A stretch of 64,000 bases of DNA from Meghimatium bilineatum (lineage: Eukaryota > Mollusca > Gastropoda > Stylommatophora > Philomycidae): contig CM067299.1 in NCBI GenBank assembly GCA_034231615.1, positions 12,949,863-13,013,862 of the forward strand, given 5' to 3'. Below are positions 55,847-64,000 of the stretch, one piece after another; positions within the stretch are counted from its first letter, which is position 1, and each line of letters begins with the position of its first letter. The translations under genes were made by a program, and so were the position numbers. Under the pieces are notes generated by a model. The model saw nothing but the letters and a program-made list of their open reading frames with translations. It was not told the DNA's origin and searched no databases.

Positions 55847-58800
55847 GTAAAAGATTTGAACTACAAAGACTAAAGAGAGAATAGCATATGCAATAAAATA
55901 AGCTTAACTTTTTCATTTAGGCCAAAAGAACAAAAATGTTATATAGGCCTAGGCATTTAATTCAATAGTTGGGCTGAAGTAAATTATAGTTCTCCGCTGT
56001 GACCTTTCTTTGCTCTAGTTTCCAGGTGTTACCTGACCTTTGTTGTGTGATTTGGCAAACTTATGGGTAAGTACTTAGAGTAAGGTTAGGATTAGAAATA
56101 TCCGTGTGTAGCGGGCAGAAATACTGATCGCTCACCACAAATAATAGGAAATTGTAAAAAATGTGTAAATTGGAAAACAAACAGATTATGCATAAGTTTG
56201 TCTGTGTCTAGATTTGAACTCAAGTGATTATCGGATAGCACAGCGGAGAACTAATCTTTACTTTCACCGCCTTCTTGATTATCATTTCATTTCTTCTTGT
56301 GTGTGTCGATGTGGCTCAAAAGGGGAGGAAATATTAGCAACACTACTATTACCTAGTCTATCTATTTATTTGCTAAACCCTTTATAGCCTTTCAGTATCA
56401 GGGGTAGAAGAGTTCCTGGAGATGGCCCTCATGTGTGCTGAGTATATTCAATATAATATTGTGGAATTTGTCGACTCTTTTATTTCGGTGGTCCATCATT
56501 TTCGTGGTCGGCCTCTAGGTCTGCTTTCACTGTATCTGTGTAGCATAGCTTGCTGTGGTATGCTGTTTGGTGGTAGTCTGCTGATGTGTGCAAACCATTT
56601 GATCTGTTGGCTCTTAATATATTCCAAGATTGGGACAGTGCAAGTTCTTTGTCTAATGTCCTCATTTCTCACTCTGTCTCTTAGCTATATTCCTAGGACA
56701 CTGCGTAAGCATGCCATTTCAGCTGCCACAAGTTTACATTTGGGCGCTTTCATTGTTTAAGTAACCACTGTGACCGTGGCCTAGTTTTGTGGTATTCCCT
56801 AACCGTTGCAGGCAGTATGTGATTTGAATGTGGTCTCATTAAGACAAAGTTTATCTTAGCTGGTCAATCGCTGGCCCTCTCTCAGTGTGTAGCGGGCAGA
56901 AATAATGAGTGCACAGTACAAATCATTAAAAATTTAAATAATTGTAAAATCTCGTCTCTGATGAATGTGTCTTTTGTTGTGTAAGTAACTGCATGTCACA
57001 GCATCCATCAATTTGATTGGTATTGCGCAGAAATGTTTACCTTCATGTTAAAGATTTGGCATGTTTGATGTAATCTGTCTTTTTGTCTTTGTAGTTGCTT
57101 CTCTGATGATGCTACTAGTTCTAGATCCTCTGCAAATAGCAATTCGTTCAAGTTATCCTTCAGATTGTTTTCTTCCATTGTCTTTGCTACTTTGCAGATG
57201 TGGTCTATTTATGTTAAGAACAATAGGCGGGATAGTATACATCTCTGTCTCACTCCCAAGTGAATTTGAAATTTATCGGATGTGCCTGCACTTGTTCTTA
57301 CTGCGCTTGACTATTGGCGTATATGCTCTGGCATAGGCTTATTAGATGTTGTGGAACTCCATATGTCTGTAATGTTATCCATAATTGTGCTCTATCCACT
57401 CTGTTAAAAGCTTTCTCTTGATCCACGAAAGCCAAATATTAGTCTTGGTTATAGTCTGTTGCTCTTTCTGCAAGTTGTTTGAGGGCGAAGATTGCATCTG
57501 TACAGCTTTTATTTTTTCGAAAGCCTATTTGTGTGTTGTTGAGCTGTGGTTCTATATATATGTGCACATCCTTCTCTCTAGTATCTTTCTAAAGATTTTT
57601 CCTTTGTGTCTTAAGAGTGATATACCTCTATACTTAGTGCAGTCCCTCTTACTGCCTTTTTTCTTTCAGATGGGAACAATCACCTCTGTATTCCACTCTT
57701 GTGGTAGTTTTTGTGTCTTCCAATATATCACATTGAACAGTCTGTGTAGCCACTTTATACCTGTCACTGTTAGCATTTTTATTAGTTCTATAGGAATGCC
57801 GTCTATTCCTGGTGCTTCACTGTTTGGTCCATGTTTAACTGCGTCTTCAATTTGGGATTTCAGGATGTATAGGTCCTCTTTTATTGTATTTATTGATGTG
57901 ATCTCTTCTCCTTCCTTTAAGTTAAACATGTGCTTGAAGTAATTTTTCCATCTTTCCATGATTTCTTGGAATTATCTACTACTATGCATATTGTAGGAGG
58001 CGACTATGCCTCAACAGGTACACCAGGGGCAACTGAATGGACCTGATTGAAATCATATCTACCTCTTTCTGATTGTTTCTATAATACCTTGATGCTTCAT
58101 TGTTATATTTATTCCCATAAATTACGGCAACCCATTTTTTTGAAATTTTTGACCTCCATTCCTCCACCATGTGAACAACTTGTCCAGATTCTAGAGGCTC
58201 ACCCTGCTTCTGTTTATTGCAGAAAAAGTGAAAAATGCCACAATTTTTTTTAAATGTCAAATTTACACAAGTTAATTGGTGTATATAAAACTGTTTTGTT
58301 TGCATCAACTTTTTGTTAAATCCTCCTTCCCCCCTTTGTCAACAATTGTCAAACTTTTTGAGACCCCCCTCCTCCCTATTTATGGACAGCCCCTAAAACA
58401 ATGATGTTACCAAAATACCCTGTTTATTTTAGTGTAATACAGAAGTGGAAGTATTCTAGGTGTAGCAGGAAAGAACGAAGTTAATATGAAATAATCTATT
58501 AGTACTCCACTAAACAGAATCAATATGTAAGTTCTGGAAAATAATACCACTATTTAGATTAACTCTTAGTGTATATCTGTATTTTGTCATTTCCACTTGT
58601 GCATTGTAGGGCAAAGTTGGAGTTGTCTGTCTTTAGCAATTTCGGTTGCATTGGTCATGGTTAGATCATTTCTCTTTAAGGATTCTTTGATTGTCTCCAC
58701 CAATCTAGTTCTTGGTTTTCTTCGTGCCTTGTAAGCCAATCTTCTGCTGTTGTATGCATAAAGAGCTGTGTGTGTTGGCTCCATTCTCATGAGGTGGGCA

Positions 58801-61800
58801 AACCACCTGGTTTGTTTACTGTCTCTCAATGTAATCTTGACATGAAATGGTCTTTATTTCTTACCTAACCTTTATTTCTCCACTAGTCTTTTCTGGTGAC
58901 ATTTATAGCTTTTCTCAAACATCTCATTTTACATACTGTGATCATTTCACAAGTGTCTTTGTCAGATCCTTGTTTGATATTGATAACACAGAGTTAGTAT
59001 AAAAATACTGTTTACCAATTGTCATTTTGACCAATTTTTGCAACCTGTATACTATGTATATGTTATATCATATCTCAACCACTAATACAGCTAGAATCAG
59101 AAACTGACAAAGACCCCCCCCCCCCCCCCCGGTCATCACTGCTTACTGTTTGATGATTGAAATTAACACATCATCTCTAACTGAATAATCCGAATCTGAG
59201 CTGAATAAATGCTTAGTAATTCATTTCTGTGTCATGTGACGTATGTGTGTGTCATGTGATGTATGTGTGTGACATATGTGTGTGTGTCATGTGACGTGTG
59301 TGTGTCATGTGACTTATTCCTTCCAGAACGTTGTCTTCCCAATGAACTCTCTCCGTCTTGGGTGATGCGGCTTGCATTTTCTAGTGATGTATTCATGTTA
59401 TCTTTAATGTTGTCACTCCATCGTCTTCTTAGTCTGCCCTTTCTCCTCTTCATTTCTATACTTTACAAATTCCAACAATAATATAAACTCCAAATATTTA
59501 TATTTTATATAATAACTGTGTTCTGTCATTCTCTCCGAACCCTCTATAAATAGCGCATTATTTATGTCATGGAATTCTGTGCAACATCCAATCTAAATGA
59601 TTTGTGTTACGGTGGAATTTTCTCCCGCACGACTCAAAGGAGACGTCATTGTTGTATACAAATGTTATTGTGAAGCACGATCGTCACTCTGATCAACGTT
59701 GCTATAATGAACCAAAATCAATAGTTTTCGTCAACGAAAATGGAGAACCACCTTTTCACAGCAACATTTGCATTTTTCATTCATAAAATATTGGTTATGG
59801 ACTGTATGATGTCATACTTGCTTTTTTCCCCCATATGGTGAGTCGGGTTGGCAAGCACATTGGCAATGTGAGGCATATCATGTTAAGCAACCCAATAAAT
59901 TTCATCCCAATGGGATCCAAGCGAATATAGTATATATATATATATTGCTTCATCAGCCAAAAATAACTGTCTGAATGAAAGATGTGGAGGCCATATTGTC
60001 TTTCACAAATGTTTTTACTTTTCACAAATAAATTTAGTTAGAAACTATCACATTATTTGCACCACAAATACCTCATGTGTAATCACGGAAGCAGATTGTC
60101 ATGAGGAAAAATCTATCACCAATTTGATTGGATGAAATAATATGATAATTTAAATGAAAATTCATCTATCACATCTATTAGATAGATGATCCATGCAAAA
60201 TGCCAATATCAGTTGTCTAATAGACAATTAGGATACAAATAGTTAATGGACCTTTAAGATTTCTTTAGCATGCCAATATATCAATTATTTGTATGGAAAG
60301 AGTTAACGTTAATAATGAAAGGAGTAGTATTTATCTAAATTTGGTTACATATACTAGCATTTAATTTACATACATTTTTAGTAGAAAATTACATTTTCAT
60401 TGTCTTTGCGTGTATTTTTAGTTTGAGAAACCACCTCCAAAAATACCGTACAAGGCCATTCTCCTTGCTGTAGGATTGTTTTCAGTTGGCAGCATCCTTA
60501 TCATCATTGGGTCACTCTTGTTTACTGGCTATATTCCTGCCCAAGTAAGTTATTGTTTTATTTGTCATTTATATGCTTTATTACTTGTATTACCTGTGCT
60601 CCTATGAGATCAGGAGCAGGATAGCACACTCCAAAATCAACATTTTAAAAAAATGAGAAACATTCTATGCAATGGAGTAATATCAATGCATATACGGTTT
60701 GACTGCTAGGATATTATATTGAATAAATTCTTCTTTATGGACAGTAAACAAAAGTGCCCAAGATAAACTGGAGGCAATTAAGATGTGCTTTTTAAGTAAA
60801 AATAATGAAAATTCCACACATAGCCAAGAAAATGAATGTAGAAGTCCTCAGATGCTGGAGTAATATGACAAATTATAGCAAAATTTAGAAGCAGTCAATC
60901 AAGACTTTGAGATTAACGACTTGGCAAGGACTTGTGACATCACACTGAATAACCTGCAATTTCAGTCAGTGCATAGCCTCAACTACCTAGGATCTACAGT
61001 AAGAGTAAATTTGTCCCTTAATGAAAAATTAAATATTCAAATAGAAAAACACTGTCACCAATTCCGCTAACTATCAAGAAGAGTTTAAAACAATAGAAAG
61101 TTGACAATGAAACAAAAGATAGGGATCTACCATGTATGTACTCAGTGTTCTATTTATGGATCTGAAACATGGACAACATACTAATAAAAAAAGAGATTGA
61201 ACATCTTCCATTAAAGGTGTCGGAAAAGTTTTGAATATCAAGTGCAAGATAATGTTACAAACTTTGAAGTCCTGCTGAGAGCCAGGTTTCCAACAATATT
61301 ATCTACACTTAGTCACAGTAGACTCATGTGGCTAGAGTATATCCAAAGGATGAGCAACATCCACATTCAAAAACAAATACTGTATTGAGAACTCATATGG
61401 TGCTAGAAGAAGAGTCATACCAAAGTTGGGATACAAAGATGTATGCAAGTCATCAATGAATGCTTTTGTCAATAGCTTTTGACAACCGTGGAAAAGCTGG
61501 CAGATCATGTCATACAGAGAAAAATCCTGCATAGTGATGTTAAAACATTTGAGAATTCAATATTATAAAGAACAGAAGAGTGAAGGTTCAACATCAAGGT
61601 GCAACAGTTAGATGATGATATATTGCCATGTTTATTCTATAATAAACCAAATTTGTTGGCAGATTTATCCATTGCTGCTCTTTTGTGAGGGATTAAATAC
61701 ATATGGGGATCGTCAGTACAATGAAATCCATTCTCTGTGCTTTTTTTAAAGAGTGATGGAATACAGTCCTATTCTGAATTGTATTTTTATATTAGTCAAT

Positions 61801-63311
61801 TAAAAAAATCACAAGTATCATTTATGATCAAAAATTATTTATTTTTATTTTAAAACAGCTTTTGGGATCTTTATAGTTTCTTGTTGCTGAATTTTGTCCT
61901 GTTTTAGAGTGCAAGGTTGATCTTAGCTGGAGTAATAAAGACTGCATTATTAGTCTTAACAACATTTAGCCATTAGTGCCCTACTGCCAGGTGCATTTGC
62001 TGAGGAATATCTGTCAATTTAGTAATGACAGCGAATCTACTCACCCGTTGCTATGCACTGATTTATCGGTGCTGAACTACAAGATGTTAGGCTCATGTAC
62101 CATGATTCGCGCCATTTTAAGCTAGGACTATGTCATGTCCTCAGCGTTTCCTGCTTAATTTATCACCGTCAGTTCACTTAAACGAATTCTGTGAAATTTG
62201 GACGTCATATTTCATTAAATGTTTAGGGATTTATATAGGCCTACGACATTGGGTATAATTAGGATTGTGTCCGATTGAATATCTCTAGGTGTAATTTATG
62301 AAAGGACCAGACCGACATGGTAACATCTACATGTTTTATTTGTTTTTACAGTCTATATTGTGTTAGTTTTGTTTTGAACCAACATTAATACAATAGGCCT
62401 AGCTATGCAGGAGAGTTTTATCAAGTTTGCCAATTGTTGAGTAGCTCGGTAGCCTAGTTGATAGTAAGCTTGCATGCTATCACCAGGTTACAGCGTGCCA
62501 TGTTCGAAACCACATCAGAACAAAAAAGTCAGGGTCATGATTTCTCGTTTGACACAACCACTCCTTCAGTTGACTCAGCTGTAAATGAGTACCTGACGCA
62601 TGAGTTAGGAGAAGTAAAGACAGCAAGGAAGGGAACTGGCCACCTCACCTAATATTTGCTGTGACTTAGTACATTAAGCGTTATCTTCATCCTCAATGGC
62701 AAGTTGCTGCTATGGGACCTACCTTTTGGTCAAGTATAGGTGCTGCCTAAAAAGGTAATTATTTTTATTTATTTTTTTTAAATTTTCAAATATTTTGTCT
62801 TCACAACTTTCTTACACCTCTTCTATCACACAAACACAAAAAACACCAATTTAGTCTTCAATTATTTATTTACATGTAGACAAATTATTTAAACATCTCT
62901 AACAACAAAAAAGTTATTGAGCTTTCCAAACATCAACCAACAAAAGATATATGTAACACATTTTCAAAAAAAATATCCAGTACCAGGGGAGAACTTATAT
63001 AGAAATTTTTATAAGAATTTTTTAATTTTTACCTGAAAATCTGTTCAATTTAATAAATGGTTAGTTTTTTTGTTGTATTTCTAATGTGTTCTTTTTGACT
63101 TTAGTTTTTTTCTAGTTTGAAGTTTTGAACTTTAAACGAAGTTGTATTGTATTATTAAACATTTCTATTCCAGTATTCTGACCGCACATGGCCTGTACTT
63201 TTGCTAGGAGCATTAATGTTTATACCTGGTGCATACCATGTCCGAATAGCATACTACGCCTACAAGGGTTATGATGGCTTTTCATATGACGATATACCGG
63301 AGTTTGAATAA
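55754..63311 (+). CDS. TMEM230: TMEM230 homologue, 3 exons, complete
   Basis: Joined exons 55754-55846, 60422-60544 and 63174-63311 encode 117 residues (human protein about 120). The N-terminus is short and hydrophilic, with a YKKLSR...GDGFVDIQF block like the conserved YxRLxxx[20 protein letters not shown] then leads into membrane span 1 (about 43-65), and [20 protein letters not shown] forms span 2 (about 78-96). The C-terminus [19 protein letters not shown] is the family signature. TMEM230 is a small two-span protein of synaptic, secretory and recycling vesicles and endosomes, with both ends in the cytosol. All junctions are GT-AG in phase 0. Introns of about 4.6 and 2.6 kb hold LINE, TIR-element and SINE fragments. 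Confidence 0.96.
55847..56350. other. TMEM230 intron 1, proximal part
   Basis: AT-rich. GTGTAGCGGGCAGAAATA near 56105 recurs near 56887 on the far side of the LINE 3' part, so a small duplicated or split repeat may be present. Confidence 0.4.
56355..57965 (-). mobile_element. RTE-type LINE, longest copy of its family
   Basis: The minus strand from 57965 downward reads [35 protein letters not shown] (RT fingers), [20 protein letters not shown], then, with frame changes, [32 protein letters not shown] and IKHNYG. The C-terminal part, [21 protein letters not shown] pieces and RPRKWWTTEIKE-like sequence, reaches an AAATAGATAGA tail at about 56355-56370. It is interrupted around 56760-57040 by unrelated sequence. 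Antisense in TMEM230 intron 1. Confidence 0.8.
58105..58397 (-). mobile_element. DNA element with CCATAAAT-type TIRs
   Basis: The minus strand starts GGGGCTGTCCATAAATAGGG (58397 down). The other end, at about 58107-58125, has CCCATAAATTACGGC in the opposite direction. The interior matches 40735-40790 and 21990-22145. It encodes [40 protein letters not shown] on the minus strand, possibly a small captured or transposase-derived piece; not recognised. Confidence 0.65.
58560..58840 (-). mobile_element. LINE C-terminal fragment
   Basis: The minus strand reads [40 protein letters not shown] and [20 protein letters not shown]. This is a WFxHLMRM, RxRPRTRWxETIKE type end. Confidence 0.75.
59114..59130. 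repeat. Poly-C run of 17
   Basis: Seventeen C residues after AAAGA. Long C runs are rare in this AT-rich window and length-variable. Confidence 0.97.
59222..59480 (-). mobile_element. GT-rich repeat beside an RTE LINE C-terminal fragment
   Basis: 59222-59316 repeats GTGTGTCATGTGACGTATGT-like units. From about 59320 to 59480 the minus strand reads [35 protein letters not shown], a RTE-type C-terminal end (RWxDNIKxN). Confidence 0.7.
59480..60420. other. TMEM230 intron 1, distal part
   Basis: AT-rich with a (TA)n at 59932-59945. TATCACATCTATTAGATAGATG near 60165-60187 is a small palindrome. No gene. Confidence 0.45.
60422..60544 (+). CDS. TMEM230: TMEM230 exon 2: first membrane span
   Basis: Residues 32-72. 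Acceptor TTGCGTGTATTTTTAG, donor [26 protein letters not shown] then [20 protein letters not shown]. Confidence 0.95.
60750..61620 (+). mobile_element. Degraded LINE, RT thumb and C-terminus
   Basis: [100 protein letters not shown], then scattered [11 protein letters not shown]. Same family as 6100-6450 and 49590-49800. TMEM230 intron 2, sense. Confidence 0.7.
62445..62700 (+). mobile_element. tRNA-derived SINE
   Basis: Head TAGCTCGGTAGCCTAGTTGA, TAGTAAGCTTGCATGCTATC, ACCAGGTTACAGCGTGCCAT then GTTCGAAACCAC is tRNA-like (B box GTTCGAAACC). The body CAGCTGTAAATGAGTACCTG is a block I know from other invertebrate SINEs. Acceptor stem not intact. TMEM230 intron 2. Confidence 0.65.
62700..63170. 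other. AT-rich end of TMEM230 intron 2
   Basis: Poly-T/A tracts, no recognised element. Confidence 0.5.
63174..63311 (+). CDS. TMEM230: TMEM230 exon 3: second membrane span and C-terminus
   Basis: Residues 73-117 and TAA. Acceptor [33 protein letters not shown] then [20 protein letters not shown] and IPEFE. Confidence 0.96.
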   Translation, partial: YSDRTWPVLLLGALMFIPGAYHVRIAYYAYKGYDGFSYDDIPEFE

Positions 63312-64000
63312 TGTAATACATTTCTACACTGCATTAATTTTTGTCCACATTTATGAAGATTGAGAGGCCATTCTGTCATAATATCTTAACCACTACTATA
63401 ACTTTTTATGAATTATCATTATAATGATCAGCAAAAGACCATACGCTCACTCTCCCCCTCAACGTGGAAAGGTACATGAGGACAGAAGAAGAAGAAGATC
63501 ACTTCTTTTAAATGTCATTAATTTTACATGATTTTTTTTTTTTAAAACACAAGTTGTCTGTTCTTTTCAATTTGTGATACATGGACACCATAGATTTGAA
63601 GTCTGTATTGCTCTGAGGAATCATTGTGATTGTAGAAAATTATTACTTTATCTTGGATATAGTCGGAGAGTACAACTAAATATCATTTAGTCCAGTTATG
63701 GTGTTTGTGCATTTATTTATTTTTTTAACTAATTTGTTTACATTTAAGTATTTGTATAGGTTCATGTTGCTTAAAGGTCCTACATTCCAACTTTTAAAAA
63801 ATGTGTGCTAATCAGAAATTTTGTGACATCACTGACTGGCCGGTTCAGTTCTAGATACAGAATGGCTACCGTATGTTTCTTAATCCTACCTGCGATCGAT
63901 AGAGATGCTGTATGTGGGAAATGAGGAAATTAGCAGATATACTACATACCCAAACTCCAGTCTTTCCTCACCTATACAACCCAAAAAACACAAGTCTTCA
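63312..64000. other. TMEM230 3' untranslated region and flank
   Basis: No unambiguous AATAAA was found near the stop. GGACAGAAGAAGAAGAAGAT at 63480-63499 looks like the tail of a SINE or LINE insertion. Confidence 0.4.

Overview
This window reads as nuclear DNA of an animal, most likely a mollusc and probably a gastropod. Coding exons are short, GT-AG spliced and separated by multi-kilobase introns. Most of the rest is debris of LINE retrotransposons, SINEs, small inverted-repeat DNA elements, minisatellites and microsatellites. There are no prokaryotic operons, Shine-Dalgarno sites or CRISPR arrays. The molluscan call rests on the style of gene 1 (like the oyster shell-matrix protein gigasin-6) and on the LINE/SINE families. 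It is inference from family knowledge, not a database search.

Three host genes can be supported. (1) Plus strand, 3911-30688: a seven-exon gene for a secreted or surface-anchored beta-lactamase-fold serine hydrolase of about 548 residues. All exon phases join, and the SxxK, YxN and HxG catalytic motifs are present. (2) Plus strand, 55754-63311: a complete three-exon TMEM230 gene of 117 residues. (3) Minus strand, 36192-35447: the last coding exon of a single-pass membrane protein whose upstream exons I could not find.

Layout. 1-3.9 kb: RTE-type LINE and a LINE RNase H remnant. 3.9-30.7 kb: gene 1, its introns filled with LINE fragments, a roughly 280-bp SINE with target-site duplications, foldback elements and several minisatellites, including a 34-bp unit repeated about 29 times in intron 4. 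30.7-35.4 kb: LINE and SINE fragments, including a SINE nested in a LINE. 35.4-36.2 kb: the minus-strand exon. 36.6-48 kb: RNase H LINE remnants, two 30-bp minisatellites, TIR elements and SINEs. 49.6-51 kb: an RTE LINE whose 5' end is an inverted duplication. 52.1-54.0 kb: a young, 5'-truncated LINE with RT and RNase H, an uninterrupted reading frame and a 13-bp target-site duplication. 55.7-63.3 kb: TMEM230 with LINE, TIR and SINE insertions in its introns.

The host genes show no obvious pathway link. The notable content is the retroelement biology (matching LINE and SINE tails, twin-priming-like inversion, nested insertions with clean duplications) and the repeats that touch splice sites of gene 1. 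I saw nothing that amounts to a new multi-gene system.
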